Shown here: piece by piece, positions 46,873 to 55,393 of the stretch | How positions within the stretch are numbered: position 1 is the stretch's first letter | How the letters are laid out: every line of letters starts with the position of its first letter | NCBI GenBank assembly: GCA_017302795.1 | Contig: JAFLCB010000003.1 | Span: 214,650 to 278,649 of the forward strand | From: Deltaproteobacteria bacterium | GTDB lineage: Bacteria > Bdellovibrionota > Bdellovibrionia > Bdellovibrionales > JAMPXM01 | DNA: 64,000 bases | Reading direction: 5' to 3' | The notes under the pieces: model-generated | The model's input: the letters and a program-made list of their open reading frames with translations, nothing else | The model's database searches: none | Told to the model about the DNA's origin: nothing | Translations under genes and position numbers: made by a program

Positions 46873-49800
46873 GCGAACACGATCTTCACCAAAGCCCGAT
46901 CGGCAATTCGCTTTGGCGTGCAGGTGCTGGAGCAGGGAAAACCTATAATCTTGTCGAGCGAGTTCTTCGCATCGAACATGAGTGGCGTAAGAAACCAGAA
47001 AACCAAGGCCGATCGCCGCGCTTGGTGGTCACTACTTTCACGCGAATGGCAACCCAGGAACTGCGAATGCGGTTAATGGAGGCAGCATTGAAGTCAGACC
47101 GACAGGTCGAGCTGATTCCGTTTGTGACTTCAAGAAGCCAGCTCTTCGTTACAACCATGCACGGCGTGATGGATTCGTTTCTTCGAACTTTCGGTTCTGA
47201 AATCGGACTCGAGCCAGGTTATCGTGTCGCGAGTCCCGACGAACTAGATACTTTGATTCGCAGAGTTGGGAAGCGAGTGTTTTTCCCAGACAATGTCGGT
47301 GCCGATGTTGCGGACGCAGATCCTAGTATTGACATCATTCTTGGCGAATTTAGCTTTTCTGCAGCACTTTCGTTAATGAACCGTATTTCGAAAACCAGAA
47401 GAGAGTTTCAATTCTCAGATCGGCCGGCACGACCCGCAGAAAAAGTGGATTTCGAGCTCGCCTTGAGGCGCTGCTTGGCAGAACGGGCTCAGGCAATTTC
47501 GGAACTGATTAACGAAATTGAGGAAAAGCAGCCTTCCGATAAGTGGAATGATTTCTTGGATTGGTTAAATCGGGGACTGTCGATCTTGCGCTTGCCATCG
47601 GCAGGAAGTTTCACCGAGCAATTGAATGCACTCTTAGAGTGGAACGAATCTGCACCAAAATTCCAAAACGCACGGGCTAATAAAATTGAGTTCCTCGCCG
47701 GTGAAAAGTGGAAAGATCCGATAAAATTTCTCAATCAAGAAGTCGAAAATGCGATTCAAGACCTCGCAGCGATCGAAAAGTTTGTCTCTTTGAACCTTTC
47801 GTTGTCGGCTGTCGAGGCTCGCTTCACCGAAGAAATTCGCAGCGAAAAATTTCGCAGCGGACTGATCGAACTGGAGGATTTAGAACTGCTTTCAATCGAG
47901 CTCATTCAAAAGTCTCCGCAGTCAGCGCGGTCGTTTGCGGATTCTTGGGATCATTGGTTGATTGATGAGTTCCAAGACACATCACCAAGACAAGTCCAAT
48001 TGATCGAAGCCCTTTCGTCGGGAAAGCCGCAGTTCATAGTCGGCGATCCGCAGCAGAGTATTTATCTTTTTCGCGGTGCCCGTCCGGGAGTTTTTTCTGA
48101 ACGCGAAGCTATGGCACTTGCACGCGGAGACGAGCGAACCGAATTGATGGGAAACCGTCGCTCAAGTCCCGGCGTGATGAAATTCTTGAATTACACCGTG
48201 CAGCGACTCGAAGGAGAATTTCAAGAAATGACTTCGGTTCGCGCGACGCAGGACCGAAATGGTCGAAAGCCAGGTTCCATTGAAAGTCCATTGGGAGCGG
48301 CTTCTGTGCTATTGCTTCCGCCTGCAACAATGGCGAACGCAAAAGGCGAGCAGAAACCTCTGAAGGTTGACGAGCTCCGCCGCCTAGAAGCGGCTCGCTT
48401 GGCTAAAGCAGCCAAACAGCTACTCGCAAGTGGAGCTTCACCGGCTTCTATCGCGGTACTTGGAAGATCGAATCGCGAATTGACTGTTGTAGCCAGAGAA
48501 TTTGCGAAAGCCGGACTGCAGTTTCAAATTCACACCGCCGGAGCCTATTCAGATCGACTCGAAACTGCTGACCTTTGCGCTTTGCTTGGATTTCTTTCTA
48601 ACCCCCATGATGATGAAAATCTCATACACCTTGCTCGCACGGCATGGTTTCCGATCGAAGAAGAAACTTTAGCTCTTGGATATCGACGGGACAATTCTCT
48701 CTGGAACACGATTGAGAGCGCGACACTTTCTGACGAAGAAGACGTGATGGTTCAGGCACTTCGCGCTGCTCTTCAGGCAGTTCGAGAGCGCGGTGTTGTT
48801 CAGGCATTTCGCGAGACGCTTAGCAGTTGTGATTTCTTTTCTTGGTGCGGAGTTTTAGATCCCAGCGGTCGGCGCGAAGCGAATGTTTTGAAATTCATTT
48901 CAAAATTATCGGTTGCAGAGCGGCAAGCCGGCTTCTTGCCTCGAAAATTCTGTGACGAGGTTATGGGAGGGGGCGACCGTGGAGGAGAATCGGAATCAAA
49001 TGATAGGGACGCCGTTGCGGCAATTAAACCTGATCGAATTCATTTGATGACGATTCACGTTTCAAAGGGCCTTGAGTTCGATCACGTCTTTTTACCTTTT
49101 TTATCTGACTCGGCAAAAAAATCCTCAAGCCGCGATTCGAAATTTGTATTTCACGAAGTCGACCGAGTGTGGACAGCCGCTGTTTCGGTGGATGATGAGG
49201 GTGGATATTCTGCTGGTCCCATCATGCGTGATTGGTCGAACACAATGACGAAATGGAGCTTGGAGGAGCAGCGGCGACTCTTGTATGTGGCGGTAACGCG
49301 TGCTCGTGAATCACTACTCCTAACTGCGACGGTTGACGTGGAAGAGGAAGTAAGACCGGAAAGTTTTCTCGGGTTTCTTCGGTTTGATCTTTCGCCCGGA
49401 GATCACGGAAGCTACACGGTGCTGACGGAAGCAAATCTTTTGCCGCGTGCGGGTCAATCCGAAGTTGAGGCTCCTCCTGAGGTAGAACTTCGTTTGCCGT
49501 GGCTCCGCTCTCGTGAACCTGTCGAAAGCGCTAAGCTTATTTCGATGTCAGTCAGTCGCCTTCTCGAACTTGAATCGGAAGCCGCAAGGTCGCCTGGTAA
49601 CCCTGCGCCATTGCGCGGGGAACAGTCGGCCGATGCCTTTAAAGCTTTGAAGATGGCCGACGCTGCGGCACGTGGAACCCGATTGCATCGTGTCTTTGAA
49701 ATGGCGAAGTCAGATTCGAAAATGAACAGGGATCTGATGGCGCGAGAGATTGCGCGTTGGTTCCCGGAAAAGGATCAAGAAAATGCGAGCTCGGCTTTGC

Positions 49801-50162
49801 GCTGGGTCTTAGAACTAAAGGCACCCGACATCGCTTCGATTCTCGCCAGTGGCGAAGTCGAGTGGAGCTTTACTTACAAGTCGGAGATACCAAGTATCCT
49901 GCAAGAAAAACTGGGTGGGCCGACGGGACGGCTTGCGATTGAAGGGCAAATTGATCTTTGGGGGCGCGATAGCTCGGGGCAGCTGTGGGTGCTCGATTAC
50001 AAAACAGGCAGTTCCCAATATGCCGATAAAGCACTTCGACAATTGGAATACTATGCGGCCGCGCTAGTTGCCGGTGGGATCGCAGAAAAGACGGAAACCA
50101 TTCAGCTAGCGGCGCTGTTTCCCTTCTCTAAAGAAGTTTTCACTAAATCCACTAGCAACTAG
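46869..50162 (+). CDS. AddA-like UvrD-family helicase-nuclease
   Basis: A 1097-residue protein starting at the ATG that overlaps the upstream stop. Superfamily 1A helicase motifs in order are AGAGAGKT (Walker A), TTFTRMATQEL, LIDEFQDTSP (Walker B), GDPQQSIYLFRGA, TIHVSKGLEFDHV and LLYVAVTRARE. The C-terminus is a RecB-type nuclease with GTRLHRVFE and LWVLDYKTGS. This matches AddA of AddAB and the RecB nuclease-helicase. Together with the AddB-like partner it would process DNA ends for recombination. Confidence 0.87.
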   Translation: MSEHDLHQSPIGNSLWRAGAGAGKTYNLVERVLRIEHEWRKKPENQGRSPRLVVTTFTRMATQELRMRLMEAALKSDRQVELIPFVTSRSQLFVTTMHGVMDSFLRTFGSEIGLEPGYRVASPDELDTLIRRVGKRVFFPDNVGADVADADPSIDIILGEFSFSAALSLMNRISKTRREFQFSDRPARPAEKVDFELALRRCLAERAQAISELINEIEEKQPSDKWNDFLDWLNRGLSILRLPSAGSFTEQLNALLEWNESAPKFQNARANKIEFLAGEKWKDPIKFLNQEVENAIQDLAAIEKFVSLNLSLSAVEARFTEEIRSEKFRSGLIELEDLELLSIELIQKSPQSARSFADSWDHWLIDEFQDTSPRQVQLIEALSSGKPQFIVGDPQQSIYLFRGARPGVFSEREAMALARGDERTELMGNRRSSPGVMKFLNYTVQRLEGEFQEMTSVRATQDRNGRKPGSIESPLGAASVLLLPPATMANAKGEQKPLKVDELRRLEAARLAKAAKQLLASGASPASIAVLGRSNRELTVVAREFAKAGLQFQIHTAGAYSDRLETADLCALLGFLSNPHDDENLIHLARTAWFPIEEETLALGYRRDNSLWNTIESATLSDEEDVMVQALRAALQAVRERGVVQAFRETLSSCDFFSWCGVLDPSGRREANVLKFISKLSVAERQAGFLPRKFCDEVMGGGDRGGESESNDRDAVAAIKPDRIHLMTIHVSKGLEFDHVFLPFLSDSAKKSSSRDSKFVFHEVDRVWTAAVSVDDEGGYSAGPIMRDWSNTMTKWSLEEQRRLLYVAVTRARESLLLTATVDVEEEVRPESFLGFLRFDLSPGDHGSYTVLTEANLLPRAGQSEVEAPPEVELRLPWLRSREPVESAKLISMSVSRLLELESEAARSPGNPAPLRGEQSADAFKALKMADAAARGTRLHRVFEMAKSDSKMNRDLMAREIARWFPEKDQENASSALRWVLELKAPDIASILASGEVEWSFTYKSEIPSILQEKLGGPTGRLAIEGQIDLWGRDSSGQLWVLDYKTGSSQYADKALRQLEYYAAALVAGGIAEKTETIQLAALFPFSKEVFTKSTSN

Positions 50163-50165
50163 ATT

Positions 50166-50807
50166 CTAGTTTGCAGACGCGGATGTAAATTCAAGCACGC
50201 GCGATCCAAGAGGACCTGTGACGGTTAGCTTCATAGTCTGATTTTCGATAGCGCTCATGCCGACAGGAAACGAAAACATGTAAGGTGTATTCCACCGCGT
50301 ATGAAATGGAAACAACGCTTGAAGTTCAGCAATAAGACGACGATCCTTTTTTGCTTGCCCGACGTACCGTCTGCCGCCGACATCAAGAAAAATTCGCCAG
50401 ATCGATTTTTTGTCCGCCAAATTGTCATTGCGTCTTTCAGGTGTTGCAAAACTCACGAAGACCGCGGCTTCCGCACTATTTTCTTGCGTGGCCTTTTCTC
50501 GCTCGGTTGATACTTGCGCTGCGTCCCACTGGTAGTACTCGGCCTGGCGCTGAACCAAGGCCTCACGAACTGGAGTATTTAGAATTGTCGCCTTAAGCTC
50601 GAAGGTATTATAGAGGCCGGCGAACTCCGAATCGCCTGAAGAGTTTGCTTCGATGACTTCGACATGTGACTTAGGAACTCGAATGGATTCAGGGTCAGAT
50701 GTTTTCAGCGGAGTTGATGCAGTTGATTCATTTATATTGGAAGTGCTCGTACAGGCTCCAGATCCAAGTGCCAAAGTGAGAGCAAAGAGGACGTCATAGC
50801 GAATCAC
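50166..50807 (-). CDS. Putative lipoprotein
   Basis: A 213-residue protein. The signal sequence ends LGSGAC, a plausible lipobox with Cys19. After a Ser/Thr-rich linker the mature domain appears beta-rich with a basic KKDRR segment. No family is recognised. The ATG overlaps the stop of the upstream alpha/beta hydrolase, so the pair is co-translated. Its 3' end meets the helicase gene with a three-base gap. Confidence 0.72.
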   Translation of the reverse strand: MIRYDVLFALTLALGSGACTSTSNINESTASTPLKTSDPESIRVPKSHVEVIEANSSGDSEFAGLYNTFELKATILNTPVREALVQRQAEYYQWDAAQVSTEREKATQENSAEAAVFVSFATPERRNDNLADKKSIWRIFLDVGGRRYVGQAKKDRRLIAELQALFPFHTRWNTPYMFSFPVGMSAIENQTMKLTVTGPLGSRVLEFTSASAN

Positions 50808-51694
50808 TTTCCACCTCCAACGACTAAGCTAAGAAATGCATCGATGTCTGACATTGCACGCTCGCGGTCAAAATCATTTAGAACTTCATGATAAGACTTT
50901 TCATAAACAATCAGTTTTTTCTTTTCCGCGGCGATCCGAGGAAAGAACTCCTCGGTCGCTGGGCGACTGACAATTCGATCGTCACCAGCCGCGACAACGA
51001 GAGTGGGAATTTTGATTCGATCCGCCATTTGATTTACTTTTTCAAAACCTTCTAGCATTCCGAAGTACATTGCCGGAGAAATCTTATCGTGGCGCAGCGG
51101 ATCTGACGGGTACTTTCTCCACAAAGCCTCGTCGTGGGTGAGGTGGTCATAGCGAATATCATTCGGCAAAGTGACCTGAGGGAGAAACTTCATCAAGGCT
51201 TTCGCAGCCATCTCTTTTAGGGCAGGAATCGGCATCGAAAGTCCAAGTGCCGGCGAACTTAAAACACAGGCCACGGCAGGTGCCGCTTCACCTTGATCCA
51301 CGAGATAGCGTAAAGTGATTAGGCCTCCCATCGAGTGACCAAACATCACCAACGGAAGTTTCGAATTTTTTAATGGCCCCGATTTCAAGTACCGTACGAA
51401 TCGATCGAGATCGCGACTATAGCGATGAAAGTCATCAATATATCCGCGGCGCCCTTCACTCCGCCCATGTCCGCGAAGATCCAAAGCGTAAATGTCCCAA
51501 CCGCGTGGGACGAAATCGCGAGCGAAGTCGTTGTAGACTTCCGAATGTTCGGCAATTCCATGAGTTAAGACCAAAGTCGCGCGGGCCGAAGCGGATTGGT
51601 TCGTCCAAGATTGATAAAACAGCTCTTGGCCCTCACGCGTGTTTGTGTTCGCGGGAGATTCGCCATGAAAGTAGCCCTCAGTACGATTGATCAT
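50804..51694 (-). CDS. Alpha/beta hydrolase, monoacylglycerol lipase type
   Basis: A 296-residue enzyme without signal peptide. The nucleophile elbow GHSMGG, the strand LDLRGHGRSEGRRGYI and THGIAEHSEVY are typical of the serine aminopeptidase S33/monoacylglycerol lipase group. The late AAGDDRIVS and SYHEVLND segments supply Asp and His for the triad. Likely acts on lysophospholipids or monoglycerides. It is coupled to a downstream lipoprotein by a four-base overlap. Confidence 0.87.
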   Translation of the reverse strand: MINRTEGYFHGESPANTNTREGQELFYQSWTNQSASARATLVLTHGIAEHSEVYNDFARDFVPRGWDIYALDLRGHGRSEGRRGYIDDFHRYSRDLDRFVRYLKSGPLKNSKLPLVMFGHSMGGLITLRYLVDQGEAAPAVACVLSSPALGLSMPIPALKEMAAKALMKFLPQVTLPNDIRYDHLTHDEALWRKYPSDPLRHDKISPAMYFGMLEGFEKVNQMADRIKIPTLVVAAGDDRIVSRPATEEFFPRIAAEKKKLIVYEKSYHEVLNDFDRERAMSDIDAFLSLVVGGGK

Positions 51695-51769
51695 AGGTTT
51701 GATTGTCTGATCTCGACGTGGATGCGGTCAAGGTTGGCGACGAAGCTTGAATAGGCTACCGTCTTAAGT

Positions 51770-52327
51770 ATGTCGAGATTTGCACTTCAAAAAGGTCGTG
51801 GTGATGCGTTGACCAGGCTTGTCGAGCTATCGGTGGCGATTTGCCTTGTGATTGTTGGTCACCTTACAGAGGCGGCTGCCCAAGAAGGTGGCGGAGCCGG
51901 AGAGGGCGGCTCGGAATTTTCACTTTTTATCGGCAGCATGCTACCCAACCAAATTGATGGAGTGACCGAGATTCTGCCTGTCTTTGGCGGCCGATACGGT
52001 ATTCCAACATCTAGGATTGGCGTCGCCGAATTTGGTATCGGCAATACGCATGCTGAGGGTGTCGACTTCACAACATTTTCAGGGTCCCTTCGCGCGGACC
52101 TTCCCGCCATTGATCAATTCGTCGGTTTCGTCTACGGAGGCCTCGACATCAGCTATTTCCGCCCTGCGGGATCAGAAGATAGAAAAACAGATACAGGTCT
52201 TCACGTCGGAGCTGGACTTTCAGTTCATGCGAGCGACACCTTGTGGTTTCGCAGCGATCTTAAGTTCAACGCTTCTCCGGGGACCTCGCTTTCGCTATTA
52301 TTCGGTATTGTATTTCAGTCGAACTAA
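51770..52327 (+). CDS. Small exported beta-barrel-like protein
   Basis: A 185-residue protein with a long N-region and a signal sequence ending EAAAQE. A Gly/Glu-rich linker precedes amphipathic strands (FSLFIGSMLP, FVGFVYGGLDISYF, TLWFRSDLKF, LSLLFGIVF), as in OmpW- or OmpA-size barrels. The last residues are FQSN, not the classical terminal Phe. No named family is recognised. Single gene between oppositely oriented hydrolase genes. Confidence 0.6.
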   Translation: MSRFALQKGRGDALTRLVELSVAICLVIVGHLTEAAAQEGGGAGEGGSEFSLFIGSMLPNQIDGVTEILPVFGGRYGIPTSRIGVAEFGIGNTHAEGVDFTTFSGSLRADLPAIDQFVGFVYGGLDISYFRPAGSEDRKTDTGLHVGAGLSVHASDTLWFRSDLKFNASPGTSLSLLFGIVFQSN

Positions 52328-52345
52328 ATTTCGATAATCGTTCAT

Positions 52346-53371
52346 TCATTTAATGACTTCTAAATGCCGGTAGCGCCGTGAACGTAGCCGAGACACCGAA
52401 TTGGCTCCGCACCCGTTTTCATTCAGACGTGAGCTCGTATTCCAGCTGGTCAAGGACTTGTGAGTTTCTAAGACTGTGCGTAGGGTTTCACAGCGCTCGA
52501 GCGCAGAAATATTAGAGAGCGTTGCGCCACAGGTCAGATAGCCGTGGTGATGAAACAGATGACAAGTGGTCGTGTTTTTAAACTCCGCTAGCTGAGGCAA
52601 GTTCTGGCTTTCAAAGCCAACGAGTCCGTCGTTCCTGATTCCAAGCTTCCTCATCAGCAGATGAGAAAAAACGATTGGCCACGCGCATTTGCGCGAATGA
52701 AACTCCTCCGTGGCTATGATCAGAAGTCGTTTGGTGATGAGGCGACGATGCCAATCGGGAATTTCGGACCACTTGTTCTTCCAGAAGCTGCGTCTGGATC
52801 TTGTATTTAAACACTCGAGCGCTCGCCAGCGAAGTCCAAACGCGCGAGAAAGGTTTCGAGTCAAAAGATCGGCCACCCAAGACCCTTGGAGAGGTGTATT
52901 CGCAAGGATGGACAAGTGTATGCGCCCAATAATAGCGGGATGACTGGTCATCAATTCTAGAATATCCAGTCCACCTTTTGAGTGGCCGATTAAAATAAGT
53001 GGCCTGGGATCGTCGATAACTCGATCAATGATCTCCGTTGCAGCTGCGGCTGAAGTTGTAAGCATTGACGGCTGAAAAACTTCAAAGTCTGAGTTTGGAA
53101 ATAGCAGTTGAAATGCTGGTTTCAATGCGTGCATGTAGTTCCCAATAAACCGAAGGGCGAAAAGCTCGCCGCCGATTCCGCCGATCGCGATGATTCGGTA
53201 GTGCAGCTGGCTGAAGGCAGCGCGCGGGGCAGCGGTTACTGCTGGATTTCGAACTTTAAGCAGCCATTGTTTCAATGCGCGAACGTAAAGGATGAACAGG
53301 GCCCAGGAAGTAAAAAGGACTGTAAAAAGTAAAGCCGCATATTGCTCGAGATTCACGTTGGCCCCAGTCAT
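52346..53371 (-). CDS. Membrane-anchored alpha/beta hydrolase-like protein
   Basis: A 341-residue product using ATG 53371; the frame is open for 85 more codons upstream, but these overlap the divergent ABC gene and look non-coding. The N-terminus has one strong hydrophobic helix (AALLFTVLFTSWALFILYV). A GHSKGG motif then marks a lipase-like nucleophile elbow after ILIGHSKGG, preceded by a GGIGGE loop. Acid and histidine of the triad are not obvious. Product function is open: esterase or lipase at the inner membrane is the best guess. Confidence 0.65.
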   Translation of the reverse strand: MTGANVNLEQYAALLFTVLFTSWALFILYVRALKQWLLKVRNPAVTAAPRAAFSQLHYRIIAIGGIGGELFALRFIGNYMHALKPAFQLLFPNSDFEVFQPSMLTTSAAAATEIIDRVIDDPRPLILIGHSKGGLDILELMTSHPAIIGRIHLSILANTPLQGSWVADLLTRNLSRAFGLRWRALECLNTRSRRSFWKNKWSEIPDWHRRLITKRLLIIATEEFHSRKCAWPIVFSHLLMRKLGIRNDGLVGFESQNLPQLAEFKNTTTCHLFHHHGYLTCGATLSNISALERCETLRTVLETHKSLTSWNTSSRLNENGCGANSVSRLRSRRYRHLEVIK

Positions 53372-53437
53372 TGTGTCTTTGCTTCGTCCCGCACTGAAGG
53401 GTACCAATCTTCGTGCCAATCTATTAGGGTCCTGCCT

Positions 53438-54151
53438 ATGGAAGTGAAGCAGAATATCGAATTCGTGATTGGGGTTGAAAACGTCGAATTCGGCTATGGC
53501 GAAGGCCTGGTTCTGAAAGGCGTGGATCTTCAGGTGAAGCTTGGGTCGATGGTATGCCTCGTCGGTCCCTCTGGCAGCGGTAAAACGACTCTTTTGAATG
53601 TTATGGGACTGCTTGAAAAACCACAAAAGGGCCGTTTAATTTTTTCCGGACATGATGTTGCGACACTGACGGAACGAGAGCTCGAGGTTTTGCGGTTAAG
53701 AGATCTTGGTTTCATTTTTCAAAGTTTTTTTCTGCTGCCGACGTTAACAGTTTTAGAAAACACGACTTATTTCCTGTCGTCGATTGGTCTGACGCGATCT
53801 GAATCGCGCGATCGCGGGGAAGAGGTTTTGAAGCAAGTCGGACTGATCGAGTTCAAAGACAAATTGCCTCGTGATCTTTCTGGTGGGCAAAGACAGAGAG
53901 TCGCCATCGCTCGCGCATTGGCGAAAAAACCTCGCGTTATCTTGGCTGATGAGCCGACAGCGAACCTAGATCGTGTAACATCGGACGCAATCGTAGCGGT
54001 CTTTCAAGAGCTGCGGCGAACTCAGAAAGTGAGTTTCGTATTTTCAACCCATGACACCCATCTTGTCAGCTATGCTCAAGAGGTTTACCGACTTGATAGC
54101 GGGAGACTTGAAAGTGGTCGTCTTCAGGCGCAGCCAGGGGCTTCGGTATGA
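53438..54151 (+). CDS. LolD/MacB-type ABC transporter ATPase
   Basis: A 237-residue ATPase using ATG 53438. Walker A GPSGSGKT is at residues 43-50. The signature LSGGQRQRVAIARAL and Walker B VILADEPTANLD with the D-loop and STHD switch are intact. The Q-loop lies in FIFQSFFLLPTLT. The sequence is of the LolCDE/MacB type VII group. The stop overlaps the permease ATG (ATGA). Lipoprotein release is one possibility, since only a single permease gene is present. Confidence 0.9.
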   Translation: MEVKQNIEFVIGVENVEFGYGEGLVLKGVDLQVKLGSMVCLVGPSGSGKTTLLNVMGLLEKPQKGRLIFSGHDVATLTERELEVLRLRDLGFIFQSFFLLPTLTVLENTTYFLSSIGLTRSESRDRGEEVLKQVGLIEFKDKLPRDLSGGQRQRVAIARALAKKPRVILADEPTANLDRVTSDAIVAVFQELRRTQKVSFVFSTHDTHLVSYAQEVYRLDSGRLESGRLQAQPGASV

Positions 54152-55386
54152 AAATCATCTTTGACCCGAATGTCGTTAAAATTGCCTGGAGAAATTTGTT
54201 TCGCAATCGTCGCCGAACGGCTGCTAGCCTTTTGACAGTTGCATTCGGGGCTGCCGGAATTTTAATTTTTCAAGGCTTCAACGAAGGTATTTTCAGTTCG
54301 TATCGGGAAAACACCATCCGCGTTCGTTACGGACATGGTGAAGTGTTTCCGAAAGGTTACCGAGAAAAAAAATCGGAAGAGCCTTGGCGCGATTGGTTCG
54401 AAAATGGCGAGGCGATAGAAGCGACCTTGGCTAAAGTTCCCGGAGTTGTAACTGTCTTTCCGCGCGTCACCTTTTATGCCTTTATGACGAAGGGCGGAGT
54501 GACTCTTGCGGGACGCGGGGAAGGCGTGCTGGCAGAGCGTGAGGCTAAGTTTTTTTCTTCTCTCAACTTTGTTGAGGGGACCGACCTCGATAAAGCTCCT
54601 GACCCTTTGAGTGCAATCATACTGGGTAAAGGACTCGCGGCGTCCTTGAACGCGAAACCGGGCGACGTCATCACTGTTCTCGGCCAGACCGTCAACGGTC
54701 AGATGAACGGGCTTGAGCTTACGGTGAGCGGGATTTTTCACACCGGATCCAACGAATTTGACAGCACTTTTTTTCGGACCCAACTCGCATCCGCACAGTC
54801 GTTACTCGACACAAATCGCATAGAGAAATTCAGTCTTGAAACAACCGGCATTGACGCGTGGACTGAGGTAGATCGCAAAGTGGAGGCGGCGATTCCGTCT
54901 AGCGAGGCAAGGTCCTTTGATGATCTTGATGCGATCTATTACGGAAATGCGGTCAATTTTTTAAACTCTCAGTTCGCTTTCATTCGGATTATCATGCTTC
55001 TCATCGTCGCCTTAGGGATTTTCAACACGATTGCGACGGGACTCATCGAGCGCGCAGGGGAAGTGGGGGCACTTCGAGCCAACGGAGAATCGCGGGTTCG
55101 ACTGTTTGCGATTCTACTTTTCGAAAGCGCTTTCTTGGGGCTTCTAGGCGGCGCCTTAGGCATTGCGCTGGCCCTCGCGATTCAGTACACGGTTCTAGCG
55201 AAAGGAGTCTTGATGCCTCCCGGGCCAGGGATCACGCGGACTTTTTTGATTTTTCTCGAAATACTTCCTTCGCACTACGTTCAGGCACTCGTTCTTCCAG
55301 CTCTTGCTACGATTGTCGCCAGCATTTTGCCGATCAATCGCTTGATCAAATCTTCGATTCCAAGTTTGTTGCGCCAAAACTTGTAA
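54148..55386 (+). CDS. FtsX/LolC-type ABC permease
   Basis: A 412-residue inner-membrane protein with the MacB/LolC/FtsX layout. It has one N-terminal helix after RRRTAASLLTV, a periplasmic domain of about 210 residues, then three helices in the last 150 residues. The conserved ERAGEVGALRANGES cytoplasmic loop that contacts the ATPase is present. A single permease would have to act as a homodimer. It ends eight bases before the convergent nadB stop. Confidence 0.88.
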   Translation: MKIIFDPNVVKIAWRNLFRNRRRTAASLLTVAFGAAGILIFQGFNEGIFSSYRENTIRVRYGHGEVFPKGYREKKSEEPWRDWFENGEAIEATLAKVPGVVTVFPRVTFYAFMTKGGVTLAGRGEGVLAEREAKFFSSLNFVEGTDLDKAPDPLSAIILGKGLAASLNAKPGDVITVLGQTVNGQMNGLELTVSGIFHTGSNEFDSTFFRTQLASAQSLLDTNRIEKFSLETTGIDAWTEVDRKVEAAIPSSEARSFDDLDAIYYGNAVNFLNSQFAFIRIIMLLIVALGIFNTIATGLIERAGEVGALRANGESRVRLFAILLFESAFLGLLGGALGIALALAIQYTVLAKGVLMPPGPGITRTFLIFLEILPSHYVQALVLPALATIVASILPINRLIKSSIPSLLRQNL

Positions 55387-55393
55387 GATAGAA

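Noticed and set aside
53372-53626. N-terminal extension of the hydrolase-like gene at 52346
   Set aside because: The extra 85 codons overlap the divergent ABC ATPase gene start and are not hydrolase-like; the ATG at 53371 directly before the membrane helix is preferred.
54262-54783. 173-codon open frame on the minus strand
   Set aside because: It is antisense to the ABC permease gene and has no supporting features.
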